Positions 47,004 through 59,095 of a stretch of DNA of 64,000 nt are shown one piece after another. The position numbers and the translations under genes are program-made. The stretch's first letter is position 1, and every line of letters begins with the position of its first letter. The notes under the pieces were generated by a model. The model was given only the letters and a program-made list of their open reading frames with translations, did no database searches and had not been told where the DNA came from. Origin of the DNA: Thuidium tamariscinum (lineage: Eukaryota > Streptophyta > Bryopsida > Hypnales > Thuidiaceae); contig OX344754.2 in the NCBI GenBank assembly GCA_947034885.2, positions 2,046,001 through 2,110,000 of the forward strand, in the 5' to 3' direction.

Positions 47004-48883
47004 TCACTTGCAAAACGGGGGTCGTGGATGTGGTGGTAATGCCAAGCGTGGGACATGAGGTCCGTGGGGAGCAGGAGGTCCGCGACCAGAATGAGAGGGA
47101 CTCCGAGGTGTACGGGAACCAAGTCTCTCCATCGACGACCTGGCACTTGGAGCGGGAGCAATTCTGTAGGAGAGACCCGAGTCGGGCCTGAAAGGATTCG
47201 TCTCCGACGTCTCAATTGCGACTTGTGCAAGCTGCTCCTGGTTTTCTCTCTGCTCACTTGACATGAGAAAGCAAATCTTTTGCATGAATTTTCTCAACGG
47301 CGAGATGTGACTTTTCTTCACTTTCGGAGTTTCTAAAACGCGATTAGTCAGCATCCATGAGCCTTTAGACAGAGAGGCTCTGGATCGCGCTACTGCTGCA
47401 ATCATAAGCTCTACACCGGCTTTCAGTTTGCCATTTTCATTCTCTTTCCGAATAAGGTTCATTTCAAGGTCCACTGTGTTGGATCCCACTCGCTTCGCTG
47501 CCGCAAGCTCTTCATAGAGCTGTTGCAATGTCTTCTCGGTAATTGCGTGTTGTTCCTGTCGCCGAGTAATTTCGGCATCATAATATGATGTGCTCAATTC
47601 CAAGAACGAGGAGTCTTTCTGTGCGATTATTCCACGGCATAACGCTTCTCTGCAGCGACATATCTCGGCAAATTCCCGAGGGTTCCCGGTTCCAATCCAC
47701 CTGGGAAGAAAATTCAAAAATCAGAGGAATAAAAAATCCCCACCCTCATTGTCTAATTTCTTAACATCTATACAAACTACATGAAGTCCTGAATACTCAC
47801 TTGTAATCAACAGTGAGAGCCTCCTTGGCCATGATGTTGCGCGCCGTTCGCCCTACGCAATATAACTTTCCGTTTGCCCAGCTGCATAGTTGTCAATTGC
47901 ATTAAAAATTAGGAAGAAAAGCGGTGAAGTCTTCCTGATTGAGTTTTTGGAACACCGTTCTTACTAACTACTGAAGATTTGAATTTCTGCGTAACCTTAT
48001 TTAGTATCCTGTGTTTTTTATTGTACTTGAGCTTTACCTCTCTAATGTAATTGAAGAACATTGCTAAACTTTCTTAGACGCCAATTTCAGTAATTATGAT
48101 CACATGCAAACAGGATACAGTCAATCAAACATTGGCCTCTAAATATTCCTCCCTTTCTTCAAAACAACAGACCAGAACCCCAGCCAGCACTTACCACGCT
48201 TCCAAGATAACATTAGGTTCGCAGCTATGGTTAACGGCACCCGTCATGTCATCAAACGGATCAACCGTGTACTTATCCAAGTCAGGGTTTCCGGGAAGGC
48301 CATGACAAGCACCAGGCCAAGAAACAACAAATCCGTAGTGCCGCACAGGTCTATGAAGCAGCTTCTCATGATAGCGCCGATATTCGGGAACCGTCATGAT
48401 TCTCCCGCATACCACAAACGCGATCCGATAGCGCGGTAAGTCAGACTTCGTGTACAGCTCCTCCTCCAGCGCGCCATTGCGGATACTCAAACGAGGCGTA
48501 TGAAAGAAACTATTGCAGCAGAAGCCGTGGCACTCACACTCCACCCCGCAGCTCTTCCATTTTATCAAACACGGGCAATTCGCAGTACACGTTCGGCTCC
48601 CTCGCAACCTGCACTCGCAAGAAACGCGTGCAAGCGGCACACTGACATCCGGTTTGGCGTGCAACAACTTCCGATCTCCTCTGAGGCGCGTGTCGACAGC
48701 CATTGTAGCCGCTCGCGCTCTCCCTTGCTGGCCTCCTTTGGAATCCGTGCGAATCGCCGAACATGTTTTGGAGGCGGAGCTCCACTGCGGTATCCATGTG
48801 CGCTCTAATCGCGCGGACAATCTATGCGTCTGCTCTGCTGGAGAGTCGTCCTGCTTCATCCAACCTTCACTATAAGCCTTCAT
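47004..48883 (-). CDS. SET-domain protein with pre-SET CXC-like cysteine cluster (putative lysine methyltransferase)
   Basis: Three minus-strand exons, 48883-48195, 47881-47801 and 47700-47004, join to 488 aa. Residues 89-123 hold a cysteine cluster (CECRLRG..TCTANCPC and SCGVECECHGFCCN) resembling the CXC module before the SET domain of E(z)-type proteins. The SET domain follows: RIMTVPEY around 161-168, NHSCEPN at 218-224 (cofactor and substrate site), and ALTVDYKW around 251-258 with the conserved tyrosine. Then comes a post-SET-like CRCREALCRG (271-280). The remaining roughly 200 residues form a charged, probably helical region (EEKTLQQLYEEL-like) and a Pro/Arg-rich tail, with no known domain. 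The role is likely histone or other protein lysine methylation, in the nucleus. The N-terminal GxG motif of SET is not obvious, so cofactor binding may be altered. The family is small compared with true E(z) (about 900 aa), so it is not a full PRC2 subunit. The ATG at 48883 is the upstream-most in frame; a 5' exon cannot be excluded. Confidence 0.8.
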
Positions 48884-50589
48884 GACTCACTTGATTTGCG
48901 ATCAATAGCAAAGTCTTGTGCATTGAATTCCATGATTAAGTGGCGCCACACAAATAATCTTGAAACACATGCTTGCATCGTTGTATGTCGAGATGGGATG
49001 GCATGGCCTAATCCTAAACCTTTTGAGAGACTTTTGGTTGAGATTGTAGGTTTTATAATCAAAATTGTTTTGCCTTTTCAAATTATGCCTCTTGATAACA
49101 ATACTGCTTCCACCCTTTCATATTTGAGAGCACTGTTGCAGTGTCACTTTTCATTCCCTAAAATAGTGACAGAATGAGGGGTAAGTGGAAATAGTCACAA
49201 AGGACAAAACGTAGGGCTGACTTTGCTACTTATAATAGTTCATTTTGAATGAGAAGTGACACAATTCATGAACTCTAGAATGAAAAATGATGGGCTTTGC
49301 TTTAGTGGAGTGTCTTTAAGTCGTTTAGGGTGTACCTCTTCTACAATTTAAAAGTAGTTACTCCCTATTGAAGAATGTTATCATTGATTGGAACATATTA
49401 TCTCAATAGGTACTTGCATTCTACAACAACAATTTTCTTGTCAAAAGTACATTGTCACTTCATCTTTTATGTTTTGGAATTTTCACCAATTTTTTTTGTT
49501 AGTAATAGTTCTTCCAATGTCAAATTTAAAATACTCAAGGTTGTTTCTTAGGCCTAATTCTTTCTCTCAAATGCACAAAGGTACTCTCACCATTTTGTAA
49601 ACCCATTTGTTTGAAGCCAACTATAAGAAGTCATCACTAACCATGTCAATGACCCAATTCTAACAAATTCATTTCAAATTCAATATGAGTTTTTAAAACC
49701 ATATAAAACAAAAGCTCAACAAGTCATCCTTTAAAGCAATTAATGAAAATTGAGGCATTTAGTAGTTCAAAGACATCCATACTAGAGTAAATTTATCAAC
49801 CAATAATAGGTATTGTTTTCTACTAACTTCAACTTTCAAATTTTGTTGTTTATTCATACATTAAAGAAAATGTGGCCTCTCTAGAGGGCCATTTGACTTT
49901 CACAAAATGTGCACATATATATGAAGGAACAAAAAAAATGGGGGGGGGACAAAATTGAATTTTTTCTGTCCTAGTCTTGCATGGTATACAAAATAAATTT
50001 TTTAATAATTTATATTTATTATTTATTTATGTATGTATGTAATTACACATTTTCATACATTCAAACTACCATGCTTGGAGGCCAAATTTTCTCCATTGTA
50101 ATCTTTGAAAAATCTCAAATCAATTGCATTCACTTCTAGTTTCATTTTGCACACTAACATTGTAATGTAATATTTCTTGCAAGTTACATTCATGAATGCT
50201 TGTTTGGAAAATAAAAAGTGTGTATTTTAGATGTAGATACTTTTTTTTGATAGCTTCTCACATATTTAGAAAAACTCGATGAAAATCAATAGATCAATAG
50301 CAACTGATGTGTTATGTAGAAATTTGACTACAATGAATTTTCTAAAAAATTGACCATCCATACACTGAAATTTAGACAATTATCAAGATTAATGATCTAT
50401 TTTAGCAAGCTTTATTTTTCTCATATACAATACAAGTACAATACACCAAGCAATATACTTGTTGATTTTGTTGCATTTGAAGTGAGACTTTAAGGGCAAT
50501 ATTGGATATGTTGGAGCTTTTGGAAAAAAAATTTAAGATAAATAATATTATGGAAAACAAATAAATCATTGCAAATATTGTATACTCAA
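48884..50589. other. AT-rich intergenic, no gene seen
   Basis: Short ORFs only; a G-run near 49940. No recognised repeat ends. Confidence 0.45.
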
Positions 50590-51230
50590 AATCTCATGCT
50601 GCGAAAGCCAAAAGAGGCTTGGGGGGGGGGGGCGAGAGCCCCTTCACATTAAAAAACGAACAAAAGTAATTGGTACAATCAAGAAGAATGGGCAAAACAA
50701 TATATTTCCAATGACCATTCCCTTTGTGATAGAAAAGAGAGGTCCATCCAACATAAAAATCCGCCTCAAGTACAGCCAAAGATTCAAAATTCCTAACCAC
50801 TATATGTATGTGGCGCCAGATGGCAACACTTGCGTGAAGTGTAGAGATCTAGATAGATAAGAGCACGCACTTCTGATTGACACCTTGGTCTGCATATCGC
50901 TTGTGGCAACGATTGGTCTATAGGTTGGCCTTAGTAATGTCTGTTCAAAGTTTTAGAACTCTGGTCTTGCAACTGATCTTATCATATTATTGATTCAATG
51001 TCATAGCTTCTCGGTGTGTGGATACTCCTAGAACAAGTGTGCAATAGTCTCCATTTAACAAGAGCATGTAGAACATCCAAGAAATGCTTGTGGAATTCTC
51101 CAATGCAACCAGTCTCCTGTTACAACTCCTCTATTGAGGACTTGCCATAAAAAAGTGGCTTGCTTTCTTGGTTTGGCATTGTACCACATAAGTTGGAAAA
51201 TATTTTGATATCATACTCCGAGTAATTGCA
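50590..51230 (-). mobile_element. decayed LINE fragment, end of ORF2 (zf-RVT region)
   Basis: On the minus strand from about 51205 one frame reads KQATFLWQVLNRGVVTGDWL, then GCSTCSC, a stop, METIAHLF, a stop, and EYPHTEKL. This follows the zinc-binding region after plant non-LTR reverse transcriptases (F-W, then T.D.L, C..C, and ET..HLF..C.), with at least three in-frame stops. The remaining minus-strand sequence down to a C-run (G-run on plus near 50622) is likely the element's 3' part. It is a pseudogenised relic. Confidence 0.7.
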
Positions 51231-51412
51231 ATTCCTAAGGGTCTTCACTCTCAAAATCTCATGCTAAAGAGGAAATTTCTTCAAAAATCATATACAAAAC
51301 AAGCTAATGGAAAATTTTAGGTAAATAGATACATTAATGTTTAATTTGCTGAAAAATATTAAAAACTTCTACAAGGTTAGAACAAGTAGTAGGCCATTTT
51401 TAGCAATTATGG

Positions 51413-51657
51413 AGTGCCAGCATGTGACTACGTGAATATAGAATTTGTGGGCCCATGAGCCTAGGTGTCTATATTGTAAACAACTTCAATGGTTGTAAAA
51501 GTCTATGTTATATGTACATATATTATAGACTTTTTCCATTTTATATTGCACCAGTTGATGTTATAGGTACATGTCTTATAAATACCTTCAAATAGTTGTA
51601 GGTACATGCCTACAACTAAGTTCAAAGCTCATAGATTCACATTTATATGCTCATGCC
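51413..51657. repeat. dispersed repeat family K, copy 4 (diverged)
   Basis: Begins GTGCCAGCATGTGACTACG and ends TATGCTCATGCC, sharing the layout and TATAGGTACATG-type blocks with the other K copies. Probably a small AT-rich MITE. Confidence 0.5.
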
Positions 51658-52568
51658 CTATTATTATTGTTTGAAAACTTAGTGGAGATGAATTGTTCTA
51701 CCAAAGAAATTATATGTTTTTGAATGTCTAAAATATACAAACAAGAAGGTTGGATTTTTTTTCAATATATACATATAGAAAAGAAAGTATGTACTAGTTT
51801 TAGACAACCTTTGACAAGTAGATGCAACCCTAGTAGAGGAACATGCCCTAAAAAATTCCAAATGACATCCATCGTTTGAAATTCTTAGTAGTCCATTAAA
51901 TCCATAAAAACTACAAAATGTGACAAATTTATTAAAAATTATTTTTTTAGTAGTATATGATGATTTTTTTAAAATTAATAAATGTAGGTTGCAATTGAGA
52001 ATGTCAAGCACATTTTCACTATAAATTTCATTAGCCCTAGTGAATTTATTTATAAGAACATTTATTACTTCCATGTATATGATGACCTTCTTGAAAGACT
52101 TGTAAGTCAATATAATACTAGTTAAATCAAATAGCCACCTTCAATGGCTATATAAAAGTGATGATTTAGTGCTATTATGAAGCATTGAATAACCAAAGCC
52201 AATTACATTGAAGAAAAAGAACACTTTTCTATTCTTTGGCAATGTGACAAATTTGGTCACTCAAAACTTTATCTATATGCATTATTCCAAAGTAAAGTTA
52301 TACTCATATGAAATGAAAAAAATTATTTGAAATGAAGAATTTATTTTATAAATTCACTACAACAACAAGTAGTGGTTCCAATATAACATCAAGTCTTGTA
52401 ACATTTCACATTTCTCCTTTAGCCGTTACAACATATCCTTGTACTTAAATTATTGCAAAACTATTGAAAAATTAAATGGTTGCAACCAAATTAGATGTTC
52501 ACTTAGTAGCTATTTTTTATGTGTTCCATCATTACATATGTGATATTAGATGTATAGAGGGTTGTTAT
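51658..52568. other. AT-rich intergenic, no gene seen
   Basis: A 143-codon minus-strand ORF (51679-52110) is rich in Phe, Lys, Ile and Ser as expected from AT-rich DNA. It has no domain, and I regard it as chance. Confidence 0.5.
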
Positions 52569-52796
52569 TATGTAAGCCTAGAAGTGTGAGCCTATAAGCT
52601 TAAAAGACTATACACCTATTGTATTAGTATCTTTATTAAAGAAATCTTCTATAATTTTAGTGTATTTATTATAGATATCTATATTATGGGTGATTATGTT
52701 ATAAGCACCTTCAATGGTGGTAGTAGATCTATATCTATATCTATTCAAGGCTCGATTGCATCCTTACATTTTCATACTTACATACTAGCATCATTG
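52569..52796. repeat. dispersed repeat family K, copy 3 (inverted relative to copy 2)
   Basis: Starts TATGTAAGCCTAGAAGTGTG, which is the inverted counterpart of the right end of copy 2. Ends CTTACATACTAGCATC, the counterpart of its left end. Confidence 0.6.
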
Positions 52797-53074
52797 CCAC
52801 CTACACATGATAAAATTTGAAAATTTTGAATTGAAGTTTGAAATCAAAGACTCTAAAAAATCTAGAAGAAGTGAAAAATGCAAGTTACTAAAAGCATTTG
52901 CAATGCTCTTAGGTTCAAAGACACTAATAACCAATATCTAAGCTTGTTGTTATCCTTCTCAAATCAAACAATTTATTGAAATAAAAATAGGTTGCAACTT
53001 GGCTCAAAATATAAAAATTTATTACTATCATACTTTTTGCATTGTTATGTGTGCCAATTAATTCAACCCCAATT

Positions 53075-53294
53075 GTGCTAGTATGTGAGCATGAAAGTGT
53101 GAGTATGTGAGCCTTAAGCATATATATAAGTAGGTATCATGCAACCATTGAAGGTGTTTATAATTTAAACACATATAATATAGGTGTTTATAGTATATAT
53201 GCATTATTAACATAAAATGTTACTATAATATAGACACTTCTATCATAGGTGTATAGTCTACTAAGCTCATGGGCTTACACTTCTAAGCTCACAT
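53075..53294. repeat. dispersed repeat family K, copy 2
   Basis: Starts GTGCTAGTATGTGAGCATG and ends CTAAGCTCACATA. It is close to copy 1 (27262-27445) in the same orientation, with about 35 extra bases after the first 50. The ends are loose inverted repeats. Confidence 0.7.
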
Positions 53295-53616
53295 AATAAC
53301 AACCTTTAATTCCACCCTCCCTTGTTTGCATTAAAAGTTTTTTTTAAGGAAGAATCTTTTCTTCTCTTTTTTATAATGTTGAAAAATCCATTTGAGGTTT
53401 GATTGTGGGCATTTTGTATTGGAGAAATTTGTCCCTACAAAATCCCCAACACTTTGTGAGTTTGGAATGGGCTACATTTAATGTTAGAGGACTTCTTTGC
53501 TAAGATTGTTCTACAAATGCTCTAAGCAACCACAAAAATAGATATGATTTCTTTATATACCCTTGTCACAGGAAGACAAATGTAATTCAAACGACTTCAA
53601 TGTCTTGTGTCAAATA

Positions 53617-53732
53617 GAGGTAGTCACACCTTCTTCACCAAGTAGAACTTTTCTAAAGAATGGGCACTTGTTGAGATCAAATAGGAGCCAAATTAGAGTA
53701 CATATGGATGAAGAAGGTGTACCCCCTGCCTT
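53617..53732. mobile_element. short inverted-repeat element, GTAGTCACACCTTCTTC ends
   Basis: GGTAGTCACACCTTCTTCA on the left pairs with ATGAAGAAGGTGTACC on the right, about 116 bp apart. The same end sequence recurs in the element at 53884-54465. Confidence 0.65.
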
Positions 53733-53883
53733 CTCGCTAGTTAAATAAGGAGAATTGAAAACCTACAAATGAATTTACTTTTGCAACTAGATTGGCAACC
53801 TCTAGGGTAAGGGTGACTACCCATTTGGGTGAAACTTTGGAACTTATAAAAAGAAATTTTGTTTGCAAATGCTTCACTACACT

Positions 53884-54465
53884 CATTAAGGGTAGTCACA
53901 CCTTCTTTGCTCACTACTCAAAATCTGAAGAATGGAAACGTGTCAAGGTTTTGTTGGCTTACCAAATGTTCATGAACACAACTTTTGAATTTCCTACAAA
54001 GCCTCTGTGACGTCGATTATTCTCCTCCAGAGATGGATTTTGGGTGGGTAGAAGTTTTTGCAAGCTAATTTTTGTTACTTACTCCTTGGTTTCTCTCTTG
54101 TGGCACTCCGTAGTTTCACTTCTATTGTGGTGGCATGAGCTGAGCGCAACCTACCTTTTAGGTCTTGTTTAATTGGCTTTATCTTGTGTATAGGTAAAAC
54201 AAATATGCAACTTTTGAATATCCCACATCAGCGCACCAAAATGGGACATCACACCTTCTTCATCCAAAAAGCGCATCAGATTGACCCTTTTTTCCTCTCC
54301 CTTCTTCTGCAAAATGTGCTTGCTGAAGAAGGTGTGACCACCCGTATTATATACCTCCAATGCAGAAGAATGAACACAGGATAGTCTTAGCAGAACAAGT
54401 ATATTCTTCCAACCGGACCCAACCTCTTCCTCTGAAGAAGTTCGAGGGTGAGACTACCCTTAATG
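53884..54465. mobile_element. inverted-repeat element with CATTAAGGGTAGTCACACC ends
   Basis: A 19-bp terminal repeat (one mismatch) bounds 582 bp, starting CATTAAGGGTAGTCACACC and ending GGTGAGACTACCCTTAATG. A further inverted pair inside (CACACCTTCTTCATCC near 54250, GAAGAAGGTGTGACCACCC near 54326) suggests nested copies of the same family. Confidence 0.7.
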
Positions 54466-54922
54466 CATGGGAGCACTGCCAATAAATTCCGGGCCAGCGT
54501 AACGGGTCAGAGACCGGTGCCGGTACTACAGTACTACTAGTCTCCATCTTCAATATTGATGAATAGAGCCGCCGTCTTCACTGGCCTGCATTGGACGTCT
54601 GTGCGGCGCTCTAGATGCCAATCAAGATAGCATGCTAAAGCCGGACGTTGCCGAACGAACTGCGGCGTGGAGTACGGTCGTCTTCTCAAAGATTCAGTTA
54701 GGGCACTGACATGAAGGCGAGGGAATGTTTGATCTCAATTTTCAAACGATTTGTCAGGTGATGAGATCTGCACAGGTTTCAATTCTCTGTTGCTGGCATC
54801 CTCGAAACAGTTGAAGCAATAGAGCAGATGTTAGGCAACAGTGTGTGCTTGGTTGAAGTATCTTTTTGCAGTGACGGCATTGCTGCATTGCTCACGCTTT
54901 CGTATTGTAGGAGGATTTCAGG

Positions 54923-56582
54923 ATGGCAGAGTGGTGGAATAAAAAGTACGAGTTCAAACTCTGGAGCTCACTGTGGCTGTTCTTGAGGGAGGTGGAGGGC
55001 CTCGACGACACCCGCGCTAGGAAATACCTGGAGCAGCTTCTGGAGAATGGCTATGATACGGTGGATGTGCTGAAGCTGGCCACCAAGCAAAACCTAGTCG
55101 ATGATGCGAACGTTTTACCTGGGGATGCCCTACGTATAATTGCTGCTGCCTTAGCGTTTGTCGCTCGCCGTGATGCGGACCGCACCGGTTCGTCGTCATC
55201 CGCCGTTCTTGCAAGAAATGTTTATGTTGACTCGTGAGTCGTGACCGGACACTTCCACGCCTCGATTACGTGGCCGCATGTGTCTGGTGTGCAAATTTCT
55301 TGTCAAGGATATTCATGTAGTTTCTGGGTATTGGATTTTCAGAAGGATTTCATCAGGAGCATAAACACGGAGGTGAAGTCCGCAACGGATTTTCCCCAAT
55401 GCAGGTAGCATATTGAAATGTTTCTCTGCGCGTGTGAGTGATATTCGTCGTGAAGTAGAAAAATGATACTAGTGCTCACAATTTCAATTCCCTGTTAAGG
55501 TATTGCTGCGGCATTCTGGAGTGAGGTCAGGGTTTCAGAGGCTCGAGCGAACTGCAGTGTGGTATTTCATTGTCTACGGTGGACATCATTGCTCTTAAAC
55601 TTCTGCTATCGAACTGCTGTCAGTTGTGTTCCTCTCATGCCGTGCTTAGCTTAAGGTTTAGTATTGGATTCTCATGCGTTGAAATATTCCAGGAGAAGAA
55701 AGCTGCTCAAGAAAGTGTAGCGCAAGGCAACGGTCTTCTGCCATTGCCAAGGCGTGCAATCCTTCAGCAAGGCTCAGAGAGACATGTACGAACCAGAACC
55801 GGTCGCACTTACTACGCCTGCGGGTAAGAGAGCAGATTCAATTTCTGTCTGAAGAGATGGCAGTGCTAAGGTTTGTTTTAGTATTATATAATTACTTCGA
55901 ACTCCAAAGTTGGTAGTCTCCGTGATCATGATGATGGGTTTTGCAGACTGTGCATGATCACCTGCACCTCTGAGCATTGGCTTCGGCTTCATTTCAATGG
56001 GAAGAAACATGCCGATAGGATGGCTCAAGGGGAGGATGATGGCCGTAGAACTGCGGTTCGATATGCTGGAACCTCGGCGTCAGGGCAATTGGTGATTAGT
56101 CCAAAGGCATATCACTGCAGGTTAGCACGCTGGTTTCAAAGGTCGAATTTCGGAGTTCCGTGAGTGCTCCTATTGATTGGATGCAGCTCTTGTAGTTTTT
56201 TGCAGGGACCAATGATGTGAAAGGGCTTCTTTGTCAGTTTAGCATCTACCTCAGAGTTGATCAATCAAATGCATGGACTACATGGACCGATTCCATATCT
56301 ACTTGACCTTAATTGTAAATTTATGTGGCATCTTTCAGCTTATGTAACATCACCTGTACCGGTAAGAATGACCTCATCAACCACTTCAAGGGGAGGAGAC
56401 ATCAAGCCCTTATGGAGGAGGATTCAGATGATGAAGAACCCCAAGCTGCCTTTGAGTATGTTCCTCCTCAGCCTGCTTCCCGTTTTAGGCCCGTTGGGCT
56501 TTCTCAGCCCGCTGGCCCATGCTCACATAGGTTTCAAGTGCAGAGCGCGACTAGAAGACTCGCCAATCTGTCCATGAGTTAA
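54923..56582 (+). CDS. SAM-like domain plus two U1/matrin-type C2H2 zinc fingers (paralogue 1)
   Basis: Five exons join to 291 aa: 54923-55187, 55343-55404, 55693-55823, 55947-56120, 56339-56582. Residues about 17-80 form a helical SAM-like domain (LREVEGLDD, YLEQLLENGYDTVDVLKLAT, LVDDANVLPGDALRIIAA). They closely match the second gene at 60557-63179. Two fingers of the form C-x2-C-x12-H-x5-H follow: Cys152/Cys155/His168/His174 (with HFNGKKHADRM) and Cys210/Cys213/His226/His232 (HFKGRRH). This spacing and the HFNGKKH signature are those of U1-type or matrin-type fingers, which usually bind double-stranded or structured RNA. SAM domains mediate oligomerisation or RNA binding. An RNA-binding, probably nuclear, role is an inference. 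Both fingers are split by a phase-2 intron after the first Cys codon. The junction from exon 1 to exon 2 rests on phase and analogy with the paralogue. The ATG at 54923 gives the domain start seen in both genes. Confidence 0.8.
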
Positions 56583-56752
56583 TCTTTTGCCTTCACTATC
56601 ACGAACGACAGGGACAAATTTTGTGAAGTGAATTTTTGGACTGCTCTAGGAATTCTGAAATTATTGCACCTTCAAATTTATTTTCTGCTACCATTTTGTA
56701 ATCCCAAGGCCTCATGCTCTCCATGATTCAAGAAAGCCATGGCTAACTGCCT

Positions 56753-56960
56753 TCACGAGTGACTCAACTTCCTCGAACGAAGCACACTGTTCAATCAACA
56801 GTGCTAGTCTCCGTGAGAGATGATTGTCTTTGCATTCGCGAGTGTTACAACTTCCTTGAACAAAACAAACTTCTGAATCACTGACAGTGGTAGTCTCCGT
56901 GAGACAAGACTGTCTCTCAATTCGGCACAACGACTTGCAGTTTTGTTCCGTAAGCCAAGA
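56753..56960. repeat. diverged tandem repeat, about 85-bp unit
   Basis: Two full units starting TCACGAGTGACTCAACTTCC (56753) and TCGCGAGTGTTACAACTTCC (56835), each containing TAGTCTCCGTGAGA, are followed by a partial third. A minus-strand ORF of 96 codons (56712-57002) spans them without a stop. Confidence 0.65.
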
Positions 56961-57169
56961 TACTATCCACACAACGCTTTTCCAGTTGGTCTTCCAGGAC
57001 ATGGAACGGCATATAAGTTAACCCTTTTCGTCAGACACTCTACTGTAGTCGAAGTGCATATTGCAACAGAAATACAGAATATTGTTCTGTACTGTACAGT
57101 TCAGTACCCTTTTGATAGTAAGGTAATCCCCAAGGCACCATCCACATGCGAAGATGATTGACCTTGCAA

Positions 57170-59095
57170 CTCAAATTAGGTAGCTGATTCATCTTGGAAT
57201 TATAAAGTGCTGATATGTAGAAACGCATTGATGAGGCACACGCTTCAAGAGTAGAAACGACATATGTCAATAGGGCTTTGTTCTGTAGTTGGTGTAAGTG
57301 AAGCTTTCGGAGCACAGAAGCAATGATCGTGAATGGAAAGCTTTGTGAGTGGAATTCACTGAATTTTGGTTACAAGGTGATGAAGATGAGTATTTGTATT
57401 GATTTGAAATGGATTCACACATACATGTTTTCATTGCAAATTTTGATCTTTTGATATGTTGTAGATGTTGACATACGGAGTGTTGTCTTGTTTTCTTTTC
57501 CTAAGTGATCTCTAACATGTCTAGTTTGAATTTGTATGGTTACATTTCAAAAGAGTCAGGGTGTCATTGTAGGCTAGAATGAACACATCTAGATCTTCTT
57601 TGAGCTAAATTTAAGAGCAGTTGGTAAAACAAAGATTTCTTTTTCATTGGTGGAGCTCTAGACAAATCACAAAACATAAGGACGTTTATAGAAGCTTCAA
57701 GAGTGTGATCAAAAGATTCTCAAACATGAGATTATCAAAAATTGCCATGTGCTCCTTGCCAGACTTCTTGATAACTTGCCAATTTCAATGAACACCATTG
57801 CTATATAGAAGGAGTGCATGAGCTTAAACTTAGTAACCAAATTGCAAAAGAAATCCATCTTTTTTTAACCAAAGACACAAGAAATAGAAGTTCACATTTG
57901 TGGAAGAGTATAAGTGAATTGGATTGTACAACAATGAAAGTTGGTTGTTAGGAGCAATGAATTGCCATTTGAAATGGATTAGAGTTCATTTCAAACTTGA
58001 GTACAATGGACTATTTCTAGGATATTTGATTTACAATACTTAGTACCAAGTCAATCAACATCCATGTTTGTCAAGATGTCAATCATGATTTTGAAGGTTT
58101 TTATTGGAACTTGCAAGTGTTATTTGATCTTACTTTCTTTCTAAACAATGCATTGCTATAAACTTTATGGATTTTGTGTAATTATGAACAAGAGTTATTT
58201 CCTTACTTCTACAACTTACCATGCTAATTATAAACAATTGGTATTTATGTTGGATGGTGCACAAATACATATTGCCAATCTGACAAAAGTTTGCATCAAA
58301 GATATTGGATTAAAGATGCTTATTTAGCTTCTAAGCTCAACCTTCTAGAAAATATGTGAATAATTTTTAAAAAAGGGTTCAAAAGAGGAATAGACCAAAA
58401 AATAAGAATCATGTGTAGAATGCAATACTAAATGCAACTCATGGGAGAATTTACCAATGGCAATGTTGCAAGCATTCTACAACACACGCAAGCTCTAACT
58501 GATGCCAATGGAAGTAATACAAGGTGGTAGCAATAGTTGTTTACTCACTTGTACTAAATAATAAAATTCAGTTACATAACTCCAAGAAAGTTATTCTACA
58601 AGCCATCAAAGTCAATAAATATTTCTACAGATATTTTAATTTGTATTTATGGAGATTCATGATTTCCAACTGTAGCATTGACTATACAATTCAAAAGAAT
58701 TGCATTTTTGTACAATAACAACAATATTTATATAGTGTGGAATGTCAAAATTTAATGAGGGGTAACCTAATTTCACTATTAAGTGTATCTATTCATATGC
58801 AAAAACTCTACTCAAAATGTGTACAATACATCAAACATCATTTGCCCTATTTTTTCTTTGTACTCTTTTCTATTTGTAAGAGAAAGCTAAACCTAGAGGG
58901 AGGTTTTTTTTTGGCATTTGAATGCCTAATTTCTTCAAAAAATTGGTCAACTTCAAGCCTACAAAAAAAAGGAGGGAAAATGTGTTAAAAATGCCAAACA
59001 ACAATAAATAATGCCCTCGCACACCGTTGCAAAAAATCTCATTTCATCTATTGTACAAAAGCCAATATATACAAAAATTGCATACAAAAGTTACA
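57170..59095. other. AT-rich intergenic between the two paralogues, no gene seen
   Basis: Short ORFs only, with AT-driven composition and no recognised domains. Confidence 0.5.

Noticed and set aside
46880..47257. 125-codon minus-strand ORF within the SET gene's last exon
   Set aside because: It is an alternative frame of the SET protein's C-terminal exon. The spliced SET frame is continuous with the SET domain and totals a multiple of three.
48513..48875. Plus-strand ORFs opposite the SET gene
   Set aside because: Shadows of the GC-richer first SET exon; no domain in the plus-strand translations.
51679..52110. 143-codon minus-strand ORF
   Set aside because: Extremely AT-rich, dominated by Phe, Lys, Ile, Asn and Ser, with no recognised motif, and located among repeats.
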